Shown here: piece by piece, positions 1-9,025 of the stretch
Numbering within the stretch: the stretch's first letter is position 1
Layout of the letters: each line of letters begins with the position of its first letter
Origin: Bufo bufo
Taxonomy: Eukaryota; Chordata; Amphibia; Anura; Bufonidae
Assembly (NCBI RefSeq): GCF_905171765.1
Contig: NC_053392.1
Location: 338,923,010-338,987,009 of the forward strand
Reading direction: 5' to 3'
DNA: 64,000 nt
The notes under the pieces: generated by a model
The model's database searches: none
What the model was told of the DNA's origin: nothing
The model's input: only the letters and a program-made list of their open reading frames with translations
Position numbers and translations under genes: made by a program

Positions 1-315
1 CTGGTGGAACAAGGATAATAATTGTAACTGCTGCGCCTGTGTGGACACAAGCAGTCTTACCTGACCGACCAGGTGACTAGGATCAGCGTGGCAGGAGAAT
101 CAGGCCTGATGGACGGGAGTGTAGACAAGGAATACAGTCATGAGAGTGTAGATGCTGTGCCCTATATCACCCTATATACTTGGTAGGATTGGGGCCTACT
201 CCCATGCTGCCTGTCTACACAGAGCACTCGCCCTGAAAAGAGCGACCCCGTCCGGATACCTGTCCCTAGTTATGGACCTGAACCCTAGTATAACGAAAAA
301 ATAAATAAAGTGACT

Positions 316-370
316 ACAGGCCTCCCGACGTGGCACGTTTCTGTCGTGTCGACTCCTCAGGGGGATACAG
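316..370 (-). ncRNA. Hammerhead-ribozyme-like motif, copy A tail
   Basis: On minus this holds CTGAGGA, a 4-bp hairpin GTCG/CGAC with loop ACA, one extra A, GAAAC, and a small hairpin ACGT-GCC-ACGT followed by C. That is the layout of a hammerhead core with stem II, a minimal stem III and the cleavage nucleotide. A short stem I (GGG with CCC) closes it. Hammerheads with a tiny stem III are known from Penelope-like elements. The extra A before GAAAC departs from the consensus. The same motif is present in copy B. Confidence 0.6.
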
Positions 371-1094
371 TACATGTAGAGACAAAACACAAAAAATACC
401 GTCTATGACCGCAGGTAGCAGTAGAATATATGCTGCAGTTGGACGGTTGCATTAGAGACTAGACCCAAAGTTCAAAGTCAGAGTCTAAGGGCAGGCATCC
501 ATGGTGCAGGATTGCCATGCTACAGAGGAATAGATGCTTCTCTGCTCCTTGGTGTGTGAGGATCTGGTGGTCCTCGCTAAAGGTAATATCCCTATTGTTA
601 AGGGGGTTCCTCAACCTATACCAGCCACACTGACACATACCTTCATGGAGTTTAAATAGAGCCCCAACGCGCCTCTTCCAGGGAGACCGCCCTGTCAGCA
701 TCAGCGTCGGCGTGTGACGTCACGCGCATGCGCCGCGACGCACCAAACGCCGCCGCCGATGCCACATGATTGCGGCGACCAATCGGATCAGGAGGCGGAG
801 GGAGAAAGCGGTTACCTAGGAGAATATGTCAACACAAGGTAACCTCACAGTACGTCCCATGATAGAGGCGTCCGTGACAACGCTACAAAACGAGATCGTA
901 GCAGAATAGAACTGACATTTCTTGCAGGTTCGCAGCGACAAGAACTAAACGGAGAGAGCTGGACATAATACCAAGTGAAATTAAGAATATTATGAATTAG
1001 TAATATGTCTCATATTGTGCATCCCTTCCGGAGGAATAGGATGCCACCGTTAGAATGAGCATTACTCCTGTTGATGAGAGAGCTTCACCACTAT

Positions 1095-1650
1095 CTATAT
1101 AAAGCACCCATAGTCCAGCCTTTCGTTAAGGCCCAGGGGTGCAGATGTTTTGAGATGGAAAATCCATCGGGATTCTTGTTGAAGCAGACATTTGTCCCAA
1201 TTACCCCCTCTCACAGGCGGTTTGACCAAATCAAAACCCAGGAACTTCAAGGAGGCTTTACCATTGTGCACAGTGTGGACGTGTTTTGAGATTGGGGTAT
1301 CTCGTTTGTGTGAGATGTCCCCCAAGTGCTCCCCTATCCGCCTCCTGAATTCCCGTATCGTTTTGCCGACATATTCAATCCCACACTCGCACTGGATCCG
1401 ATATATGACCCCTCTGGATTTGCAGTTAATGAAATGTGGGATTGAATATGTTTTGCCTGTTACATTGCTCGCAAACAACTTGGTAACCTGTATGCGTTTG
1501 CACGCTACACAATTACCACATCTATAACATCCCACAGTCCTGCATCGCAACCAGGTGGTCTTGGTGCGATCGGGTGCATAATGACTATGCACTAACTTAT
1601 CGCGTATGTTCGGCCCCCTACGATAGGTTATTTGTGGTTGGTCACCCAAA
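1095..1650 (-). CDS. Penelope GIY-YIG endonuclease domain (copy A)
   Basis: This is a 184-residue open frame, the C-terminal part of a Penelope polyprotein. A Cys cluster (CYRCGNCVAC, about residues 41-50) precedes the endonuclease, whose GVIY and YVGKT elements lie about 20 residues apart, followed by a REFRRRIGEH helix with the expected Arg. The domain nicks the target DNA for priming of reverse transcription. It is out of frame with the upstream RT ORF, in the -1 register relative to it. The first ATG is probably not a real start, because the frame is open for about 60 bases upstream. The identical frameshift occurs in copy B. I infer that this is the end of a single ancestral ORF and not a separate gene. 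Confidence 0.88.
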
Positions 1651-1657
1651 ACGTCTT

Positions 1658-2897
1658 TTAAGTCAGGACTTGCCAGTGGCGCCCTATAATCTGCCTGACT
1701 TGTTTGGACCCCCTATCGAAATTGGTGATGATTCTCATGACCTTAGATTGCGGAGTGGATGGTTGATTAGAAGTGAGCAATGAGCATCTTGGTCGGGACA
1801 AGGCTGTCTGAAAAGCTGATCTCAAAACAAAATCAGGGTATCCCCTGGACAAAAATCTCATCCTCAGATCAGCTGCTTGGCGGATAAAATCATGCTTGTC
1901 TGAGCAATTGCGTCTCAGTCGCAAGTATTGGCCTCTAGGAATTCCTCTCCTGAGTGGGAGAGGGTGGTTACTCTCCCACCTCAGGAGGGAATTCGTAGAG
2001 GTAGCCTTCCTGTAAATTGACGTGTCCAGTTCCCCCTTCGCGTTCCTGGAGATGTTAATATCCAGGAATGGCAAGGTCGTGGAGTGCGACTCACAAGTGA
2101 AGCGCATGCCAATGTTGTTCTGGTTGAGATGCTGGACAAAGGTTTCAAAGGTCCCCTGATCTCCATTCCAGAGTATGAAGATGTCATCTATGTATCGCGC
2201 CCACAAACCAATTTCATAAGTGTCCAGAGCCTCGTCTTCCTTAAAGACGATGGTCTCCTCCCACCAGCCCAGGAATAGATTAGCATACGATGGGGCGCAG
2301 GGACTCCCCATCGCAGTACCCCTGAGCTGGTGGTAGGTCCTCCCGTCAAAGGTGAAGAAATTACGTGTTAGCGTAAACTCTAGAAGACGCAGGACAAATT
2401 GGCTGTGGGCGCGATACTGACATCCCCGTGATCGAAGGAAATGTTCTACTGCAGTGAGGCCCAAGTTGTGTGGTATCGATGAATATAGGGCCTCAACGTC
2501 AATACTGGAAAGGAGACATGTCTCCTCCAATGTCAGACCCTCCAAACGCTTAAGGAGGTCAGTGGTGTCTCTGACATGGGAGGGGAGAGCCGTAACAAAC
2601 GGTGCCAATATCCGGTCGATGTAAATACCCAGATTCTGGTTGAGATTGTCCACCCCCGAAACAATAGGTCTCCCCTTCAGAGGACTGACCCCCTTATGCA
2701 CTTTGGGGAGACTATAAAATGTAGATTTGCGGGGATGCAAGGGAAAGAGAAAAGCAAATTCCTCAGCGTTAATGATATTGCTAGCTTTCGCTTCATCCAA
2801 AATATTTTTAAGTTCCCGCCTATACCCCTCGGTGGGGTCATTGTACAGAATTTCATACGTCCCTGTGTCTGATAGTATATTCCTACACATATTCTCA
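1658..2897 (-). CDS. Penelope reverse transcriptase core (copy A)
   Basis: Open for about 410 residues after the Tc1 insertion point. Visible RT motifs in order are LPKVHKG and GRPIVSGVD (fingers), IDVEALYSSIPH (motif A, first catalytic Asp), RGTAMGSPCAPSYANL (motif B), YIDDIF (motif C, catalytic Asp pair) and LPFLDINISR (motif D/E). The order and spacing match Penelope-type RTs, which are related to telomerase. The region ends at HWQVLT-stop, just before the endonuclease frame. The catalytic residues are intact. The N-terminal part of the same protein lies at 4442-5033, on the far side of the Tc1 element, and the coding frame is continuous if the transposon and one TA are removed. Confidence 0.92.
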
Positions 2898-3227
2898 TAC
2901 AGGGAGTGCAGAATTATTAGGCAAGTTGTATTTTTGAGGATTAATTTTATTATTGAACAACAACCATGTTCTCAATGAACCCAAAAAACTCATTAATATC
3001 AAAGCTGAATATTTTTGGAAGTAGTTTTTAGTTTGTTTTTAGTTTTAGCTATTTTAGGGGGATATCTGTGTGTGCAGGTGACTATTACTGTGCATAATTA
3101 TTAGGCAACTTAACAAAAAACAAATATATACCCATTTCAATTATTTATTTTTACCAGTGAAACCAATATAACATCTCAACATTTACAAATATACATTTCT
3201 GACATTCAAAAACAAAACAAAAACAAA

Positions 3228-3837
3228 TCAGTGACCAATATAGCCACCTTTCTTTGCAAGGACACTCAAAAGCCTGCCATCCATGGATTCTGTCAGTGTT
3301 TTGATCTGTTCACCATCAACATTGCGTGCAGCAGCAACCACAGCCTCCCAGACACTGTTCAGAGAGGTGTACTGTTTTCCCTCCTTGTAAATCTCACATT
3401 TGATGATGGACCACAGGTTCTCAATGGGGTTCAGATCAGGTGAACAAGGAGGCCATGTCATTAGATTTTCTTCTTTTATACCCTTTCTTGCCAGCCACGC
3501 TGCGGAGTACTTGGACGCGTGTGATGGAGCATTGTCCTGCATGAAAATCATCTTTTTCTTGAAGGATGCAGACTTCTTCCTGTACCACTGCTTGAAGAAG
3601 GTGTCTTCCAGAAACTGGCAGTAGGACTGGGAGTTGAGCTTGACTCCATCCTCAACCCGAAAAGGCCCCACAAGCTCATCTTTGATGATACCAGCCCAAA
3701 CCAGTACTCCACCTCCACCTTGCTGGCGTCTGAGTCGGACTGGAGCTCTCTGCCCTTTACCAATCCAGCCACGGGCCCATTCATCTGGCCCATCAAGACT
3801 CACTCTCATTTCATCAGTCCATAAAACCTTAGAAAAA
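3228..3837 (-). pseudogene. Tc1-like transposase, catalytic half
   Basis: This encodes the RNase H-fold DDE catalytic domain. LWTDEM supplies the first Asp, MQDNAPSH the second, and NPIENLW the catalytic Glu. I count 37 residues between the second Asp and the Glu, so the triad is DD37E and not the usual Tc1 DD34E. The protein ends YIGH-stop, as expected for full length. The open frame extends upstream of the first Met through KTDFSKVLW, but it is in a different frame from the DNA-binding half at 3838-4221. A short internal deletion near 3838 probably removed about ten residues and shifted the frame, so this copy should not make an active enzyme. Confidence 0.9.
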
Positions 3838-4221
3838 TCAGTCTTGACGTTTCAGCTTGTGTGTCTTGTTCAGTGGTGGTCGTCTTTCAGCCTTTCTTAC
3901 CTTGGCCATGTCTCTGAGTATTGCACACCTTGTGCTTTTGGGCACTCCAGTGATGTTGCAGCTCTGAAATATGGCCAAACTGGTGGCAAGTGGCATCTTC
4001 GCAGCTGCACGCTTGACTTTTCCCAGTTCATGGGCAGTTATTTTGCGCCTTGGTTTTTCCACACACTTCTTGCGACCCTGTTGACTATTTTGAATGAAAC
4101 GCTTGATTGTTCGATGATCACGCTTCAGAAGCTTTGCAATTTTAAGAGTGCTGCATCCCTCTGCAAGATATCTCACTATTTTAGACTTTTCTGAGCCTGT
4201 CAAGTCCTTCTTTTGACCCAT
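3838..4221 (-). pseudogene. Tc1-like transposase, N-terminal DNA-binding half
   Basis: The ATG at 4221 gives MGQKKDLTGSEKSKIVRYL, a typical start for the paired-type bipartite helix-turn-helix domain of Tc1 transposases. Residues 10-50 fit the first HTH (EGCSTLKIAKLLKRDHRTIKRF). GRKKCVEKPRRK is the AT-hook-like linker, and residues 65-110 fit the second HTH. The frame stops at KLKRQD-stop, where the family normally continues into the catalytic domain, which follows at once in another frame. Confidence 0.88.
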
Positions 4222-4441
4222 TTTGCCAAAGGAAAGGAAGTTGCCTAATAATTATGCACACCTAATATAGGGTGTTGATGTCATTAGACCACACCCCTTC
4301 TTATTACAGAGATGCACATCACCTAATATGCTTAATTGGTAGTAGGCTTTCGAGCCTATACAGCTTGGAGTAAGACAACATGCATAAAGAGGATGATGTG
4401 GTCAAAATACTCATTTGCCTAATAATTCTGCACGCAGTGTA

Positions 4442-5033
4442 TTGCGCCGAGTCCATGACCACGATGTTCCCCCCCTTGTCAGCGGGTTTGATGACTATTT
4501 GGTGGTCATCAGCTAATGATGAAATAGCAGTGGTCACGGACTCGGCGCAGTTGGAATGATGCGTGGATACTCTAAGGTCCTCCAGATCCCTGGTGACCAT
4601 ATTTAGGAATACATCTATACATGACACTTCGTTCGCAGTGGGTGGCATCTTGGTACTTTTCACTTTTAGATTGGTAAAGGGACCGTTACCCTTATTACTG
4701 TCCTCGTTAGAGTTTAAGGACTGTAATAGTTGTACATCCTTTAGTAAATCGGTTGGAATCCCCAATTCGAGACATTGGCGACGGTCCATTAGTCTAAAGT
4801 GTTTATGCCACCTTAACTTGCGAATAAATAGATTAATGTCTTTGACAGATGAAAATCTGTCAAATTTTGGGGTGGGTACAAAAGTCAGGCCTAGTTCTAG
4901 GGCTTTAGTCTCATCAATGCTGAGGACACGTGAAGAAAGATTTATGACTTGTGGTCCTAAAGCTAGTTCGGAGGTTTCTGTGTGCGACTGCGTAGCGGAT
5001 ATTCCATAGTTTGATTGAACTGGCCTAAAAAAC
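4442..5033 (-). CDS. Penelope ORF2 N-terminal region (copy A), no ATG at its start
   Basis: The frame opens just after a TAA at about 5036-5038 and runs to the Tc1 insertion. The hallmark KPADKGGNIVVMD motif of Penelope-like RTs lies near its end. The first in-frame ATG (4789, MDRRQCLELG) is about 80 codons inside the conserved sequence, so this part has no convincing start of its own. It overlaps the 3' end of ORF1 by about 70 bases in the -1 register. A T TTT TTA heptamer, in phase with ORF1, lies exactly where the new frame opens (about 5025-5031). Either the two ORFs are joined by -1 frameshifting, or one T was lost from a T7 run in a single long ORF. Confidence 0.75.
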
Positions 5034-5781
5034 GGTTATCCTGGCCTCTGTATGAGCCTCGACCTTTACCCTTCCTGTACCTGCCCCTGTTGGGGTGTTG
5101 ACTCACTTTAGGGACAGTTTCTCTCTCTGAATCGGAAAGGTCAGTTTCAGTAGAAGATCTCTCAGAGTTGCTTGGTACGGTATCTCTTCTTGTGTTACCA
5201 AGAGAGGAGTATATACGGTTTTCTTTAAAATCTGAGAGATCTCTAATAAACTGCCGGTGTTTCCTTTCTTTCAGGTGGTATTGATATTTTTCTAAGGTAA
5301 GTTGGAGCTGCTTTTCTTTGTTCTGGAATTCCGCTTCCTGTGAAAAAGTCTGCACAACCTCCGTATACTCTATCAATTTCTGACTAAGGGTGGCTAGATT
5401 AGCTCTCTCCTCATCCAGCAGAAGCCTCATAAGTCTGAGGGAACTACTGGTGGCTTCCTGCTCCCACTTAGTTAGAAAGCCGGGATGTTGTCGTAGACGA
5501 GCCGCTGGGAGGAGAGAGATACGCAGCCCCCTTGGGACAATGTTGTTTTTAATGTAATTGTCCAGACTTTGCACCTCCCACCAGGACGTAATCTGTTCTT
5601 TATAGACCTGGGTAAGATCTACAAAGGCGGTTTGAAAAGATGGTAAGTACTTTTTCTGATTGAACTGTTTATCAGAGAATATATCCTTGGCCTCATGTAA
5701 CCAGTTCTCTGCATCAAATCCCGTCGCCAGGAATCCTGCCATATCAGTAGGAATGATAGATATCTGATTGAGACTATCATT
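4963..5781 (-). CDS. Penelope ORF1-like N-terminal region (copy A), 5' incomplete
   Basis: About 270 residues. The visible parts are a region with TDMAGFLATG and WLHEAKDIFSD, a long charged helical stretch (about residues 130-215, rich in E/K/Q/L and likely coiled coil), a Ser/Glu-rich segment, and a basic RG-rich tail (RGRYRKGKGRGSYRGQDNR) suited to nucleic-acid binding. No catalytic motif is seen. The reading frame continues upstream into copy B antisense sequence (5782-5859), so the first residues of the longest ORF are a junction artefact and the true start is lost or lies elsewhere. The stop at 4963 falls inside the ORF2 overlap. Confidence 0.7.
   Translation of the reverse strand, partial: NDSLNQISIIPTDMAGFLATGFDAENWLHEAKDIFSDKQFNQKKYLPSFQTAFVDLTQVYKEQITSWWEVQSLDNYIKNNIVPRGLRISLLPAARLRQHPGFLTKWEQEATSSSLRLMRLLLDEERANLATLSQKLIEYTEVVQTFSQEAEFQNKEKQLQLTLEKYQYHLKERKHRQFIRDLSDFKENRIYSSLGNTRRDTVPSNSERSSTETDLSDSERETVPKVSQHPNRGRYRKGKGRGSYRGQDNRFLGQFNQTMEYPLRSRTQKPPN
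5024..5032 (-). promoter_or_regulatory. Candidate -1 ribosomal frameshift heptamer T TTT TTA
   Basis: On minus, the ORF1 codons read CGT TTT TTA GGC. After a one-base backward slip the frame reads TTT TTT AGG and stays open through ORF2. The ORF2 frame is closed by TAA only two codons upstream. U UUU UUA is a classical X XXY YYZ slip site. I did not find an obvious strong downstream hairpin by eye, and a mutated T7 run is the competing explanation. Confidence 0.45.
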
Positions 5782-5831
5782 CAGCATCTCAACCAGAACA
5801 ACATTGTCCAGCATTTCAACCAGAACAACAT

Positions 5832-6285
5832 TGGCATGCGCTTCACTTGTGAGTCGCACTCCACGACCTTGCCATTCCTGGAGATTAACATCTCCAGGAA
5901 CGCGAAGGGGGAACTGGACACGTCAATTTACAGGAAGGCTACCTCTACGAATTCCCTCCTGAGGTGGGAGAGTAACCACCCTCTCCCACTCAGGAGAGGA
6001 ATTCCTAGAGGCCAATACTTGCGACTGAGACGCAATTGCTCAGACAAGCATGATTTTATCCGCCAAGCAGCTGATCTGAGGATGAGATTTTTGTCCAGGG
6101 GATACCCTGATTTTGTTTTGAGATCAGCTTTTCAGACAGCCTTGTCCCGACCAAGATGCTCATTGCTCACTTCTAATCAACCATCCACTCCGCAATCTAA
6201 GGTCATGAGAATCATCACCAATTTCGATAGGGGGTCCAAACAAGTCAGGCAGATTATAGGGCGCCACTGGCAAGTCCTGACTTAA
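5832..6285 (+). pseudogene. Penelope RT, C-terminal fragment (copy B)
   Basis: The frame starts in the middle of the RT (MRFTCESHS, then LPFLEINISR) and ends at HWQVLT-stop, exactly as copy A does. All upstream RT motifs (A, B and C) are missing because of 5' truncation, so it cannot encode a polymerase. It differs from copy A by few bases (for example D to E in LPFLEINI). Confidence 0.9.
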
Positions 6286-6292
6286 AAGACGT

Positions 6293-6848
6293 TTTGGGTG
6301 ACCAACCACAAATAACCTATCGTAGGGGGCCGAACATACGCGATAAGTTAGTGCATAGTCATTATGCACCCGATCGCACCAAGACCACCTGGTTGCGATG
6401 CAGGACTGTGGGATGTTATAGATGTGGTAATTGTGTAGCGTGCAAACGCATACAGGTTACCAAGTTGTTTGCGAGCAATGTAACAGGCAAAACATATTCA
6501 ATCCCACATTTCATTAACTGCAAATCCAGAGGGGTCATATATCGGATCCAGTGCGAGTGTGGGATTGAATATGTCGGCAAAACGATACGGGAATTCAGGA
6601 GGCGGATAGGGGAGCACTTGGGGGACATCTCACACAAACGAGATACCCCAATCTCAAAACACGTCCACACTGTGCACAATGGTAAAGCCTCCTTGAAGTT
6701 CCTGGGTTTTGATTTGGTCAAACCGCCTGTGAGAGGGGGTAATTGGGACAAATGTCTGCTTCAACAAGAATCCCGATGGATTTTCCATCTCAAAACATCT
6801 GCACCCCTGGGCCTTAACGAAAGGCTGGACTATGGGTGCTTTATATAG
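6293..6848 (+). CDS. Penelope GIY-YIG endonuclease domain (copy B)
   Basis: The 184-residue frame is identical in translation to the copy A domain, with the Cys cluster CYRCGNCVAC and the GVIY/YVGKT and REFRRRIGEH motifs. It shares the same frameshift with the preceding RT fragment, so both arms descend from one template that already carried this lesion or configuration. Confidence 0.88.
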
Positions 6849-7571
6849 ATAGTGGTGAAGCTCTCTCATCAACAGGAGTAATGCTCATTCTAACGGTGGC
6901 ATCCTATTCCTCCGGAAGGGATGCACAATATGAGACATATTACTAATTCATAATATTCTTAATTTCACTTGGTATTATGTCCAGCTCTCTCTGTTTAGTT
7001 CTTGTCGCTGCGAACCTGCAAGAAATGTCAGTTCTATTCTGCTACGATCTCGTTTTGTAGCGTTGTCACGGACGCCTCTATCATGGGACGTACTGTGAGG
7101 TTACCTTGTGTTGACATATTCTCCTAGGTAACCGCTTTCTCCCTCCGCCTCCTGATCCGATTGGTCACCGCAATCATGTGGCATCGGCGGCGGCGTTTGG
7201 TGCGTCGCGGCGCATGCGCGTGACGTCACACGCCGACGCTGATGCTGACAGGGCGGTCTCCCTGGAAGAGGCGCGTTGGGGCTCTATTTAAACTCCATGA
7301 AGGTATGTGTCAGTGTGGCTGGTATAGGTTGAGGAACCCCCTTAACAATAGGGATATTACCTTTAGCGAGGACCACCAGATCCTCACACACCAAGGAGCA
7401 GAGAAGCATCTATTCCTCTGTAGCATGGCAATCCTGCACCATGGATGCCTGCCCTTAGACTCTGACTTTGAACTTTGGGTCTAGTCTCTAATGCAACCGT
7501 CCAACTGCAGCATATATTCTACTGCTACCTGCGGTCATAGACGGTATTTTTTGTGTTTTGTCTCTACATGT

Positions 7572-7626
7572 ACTGTATCCCCCTGAGGAGTCGACACGAC
7601 AGAAACGTGCCACGTCGGGAGGCCTG
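7572..7626 (+). ncRNA. Hammerhead-ribozyme-like motif, copy B tail
   Basis: CTGAGGA at 7583-7589, stem II GTCG 7590-7593 with CGAC 7597-7600, an extra A at 7601, GAAAC 7602-7606, stem III ACGT 7605-7608 with ACGT 7612-7615 around loop GCC, and C at 7616 as the predicted cleavage nucleotide. Stem I would pair GGG 7617-7619 with CCC just before 7583. It lies about 720 bases 3' of the endonuclease stop, in the untranslated tail where Penelope hammerheads are known to occur. Confidence 0.62.
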
Positions 7627-8189
7627 TAGTCACTTTATTTATTTTTTCGTTATACTAGGGTTCAGGTCCATAACTAGGGACAGGTATCCGGACGGGGTCG
7701 CTCTTTTCAGGGCGAGTGCTCTGTGTAGACAGGCAGCATGGGAGTAGGCCCCAATCCTACCAAGTATATAGGGTGATATAGGGCACAGCATCTACACTCT
7801 CATGACTGTATTCCTTGTCTACACTCCCGTCCATCAGGCCTGATTCTCCTGCCACGCTGATCCTAGTCACCTGGTCGGTCAGGTAAGACTGCTTGTGTCC
7901 ACACAGGCGCAGCAGTTACAATTATTATCCTTGTTCCACCAGAAGTGGGGTATCCGTCCTAGAACCCCAATACATGTTGTATTTGTGTTGGCTGGGTAAC
8001 ACTGTTAGCATTTACACATGCGCACCAGTGCTAAGTTTTGTCTCTTTTTTCTCTACCAGCAGTGGGGTATCTACCCTAGAACCCCTTGACTATATATGTT
8101 TTGTATTGTGATGCATCTTCAGGTGTATATTTTAATGTATATCATATAAAGGTTATATTTTACAAGGATATTTCCCCACACTCTTTCAT

Positions 8190-8335
8190 TGTGGGCCACT
8201 CACAGCTATTTAAGGACAGCCAGGTACTGCCAAAACCCGGACCGGAATTTAAGTGCCTGGATGTAAATCAGCCTAGCAGCACATGCTGGGAGGAAAATAC
8301 TTGTTTTGCGAGACAAAACCTCTCACTGTGTCACA
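8190..8335 (-). repeat. Gypsy 3' LTR, truncated
   Basis: On minus it starts TGTGACACAGTGAG and shares CTCCCAGC, GTGCTGCT and GGTCCGGGTTTT, then GGCTGTCCTTAAATA, in the same order as the solo LTR at 26026-26483, which confirms LTR identity. Similarity ends near 8190, so about two thirds of the LTR is missing. Confidence 0.8.
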
Positions 8336-8337
8336 TA

Positions 8338-8350
8338 CCCCCCCCCTTTG
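8338..8350 (-). promoter_or_regulatory. Polypurine tract of the gypsy element
   Basis: Reads AAAGGGGGGGGGG on minus, two bases before the TGTGAC start of the LTR. This is the expected position and composition of the plus-strand primer for LTR retrotransposons. Confidence 0.75.
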
Positions 8351-8925
8351 TTCAACCCTGAGGGGGTGAACGCACGCCAGACTGTACCTGGGACAGGGCA
8401 TCTGCATTTCCCTGTAACCGACCTGCCCTGTGTTCCACCAAAACCTAAAGTTTTGTAGGGAGAGAAACCATTGGGTGACCCGGGCATTTCTGTCCTTCGT
8501 CTGGCTCATCCACTTGATAGAGGAGTGGTCAGTCACCAGGCGGAATTTTCTCCCCAAAAATATTATAGCGGAGAGATTCTAGTGCCCACTTGATAGCCAG
8601 GCACTCTCTCTCCACTATACTAAACTGGGTCTTGGCTGGGGTAAGCTTATGGCTGTGGAAGATAACGGGATGCTCCTCCCCGTTAACTTTCTGAGTCAGT
8701 ACAGCACCGAGGCCTACTTCGGAGGCATCGGTCTATACTATAAACTCCCAAAACCGTGGACCCACACAGGGCCGACTTTAAAGCGGAGAAAGCCTCTTCC
8801 GCCTGATCATCCCAGCGAACCATCATTGACTTGTGTCCCTTCAAGAGTCCTTTCAAGGGTGCGGCTAGAGTAGTAAAGTGGGGAACACACCTCATGTAAT
8901 AGCCCACCATTCCCAGGAATTACTT
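8351..8925 (-). pseudogene. Gypsy RNase H region
   Basis: After RT come GGLLHEVC and PLYYSSRTLERTLEG (connection region), a degraded middle, then RKFRLVTDHSSIKWM, NARVTQWFLSLQ and FRFWWNTGQ. The last three correspond to the end of gypsy RNase H (VTDH is the conserved part near the third catalytic Asp). At least two frameshifts and several stops break it. It runs directly into the polypurine tract with no integrase after it, which supports the Gmr1-like order. Confidence 0.8.
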
Positions 8926-9025
8926 TATTTGCCTAGTGGTGACAGGTCGGGGCCAATTCCGTATCGCCTCAATTTTGTTCACTTGGGGTTTGATGACACT
9001 GTGCCCAATGACATACCCCAGGTAC

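Larger units (their letters stand above)
2900..4439 (-). mobile_element. Tc1-like transposon of DD37E type, inserted in Penelope copy A
   Basis: Imperfect terminal inverted repeats (CAGGGAGTGCAGAATTATT at left, CACTGCGTGCAGAATTATT read inward from the right) are flanked by TA at 2898-2899 and 4440-4441, the Tc1/mariner target duplication. The element is 1,540 bp and carries a transposase gene on minus split by a frameshift. It interrupts the Penelope RT between the KPADKGG region and the RT core, so it is younger than copy A. Copy B does not extend this far and cannot serve as an empty site. Confidence 0.93.
1..5781 (-). mobile_element. Penelope-like retroelement, copy A (3' end runs off the window)
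   Basis: Read on the minus strand, this copy has an ORF1-like region (about 5781-4963), an N-terminal RT region with the KPADKGG motif, an RT core, a Cys cluster and a GIY-YIG endonuclease, then an untranslated tail reaching base 1. RT plus GIY-YIG is the hallmark of Penelope-like elements. Bases 1 to about 2133 are the near-perfect reverse complement of 5808-7941 (coordinates sum to 7942), so copies A and B lie head to head. A Tc1-type transposon (2900-4439) splits the RT ORF. The true 3' end lies before the window. The 5' end abuts copy B, so it may be truncated. Confidence 0.9.
5782..8165 (+). mobile_element. Penelope-like retroelement, copy B, 5' truncated
   Basis: It begins inside the RT domain, just before motif D/E, and runs through the endonuclease and the 3' tail. 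Identity to copy A (reverse complement) is very high from 5808 to 7941; beyond 7941 copy A leaves the window. The truncated head carries a small tandem duplication: CAACCAGAACAACATTG occurs twice between 5782 and 5832. The tail beyond 7941 holds two diverged direct repeats of about 31 bp (7938-7968 and 8055-8085, both ending CCTAGAACCCC). The right limit near 8165 is uncertain. Confidence 0.85.

Noticed and set aside
5782..5859. The first residues of the longest ORF at 5859-4963 as the true Penelope N-terminus
   Set aside because: They are antisense translation of copy B across the head-to-head junction.
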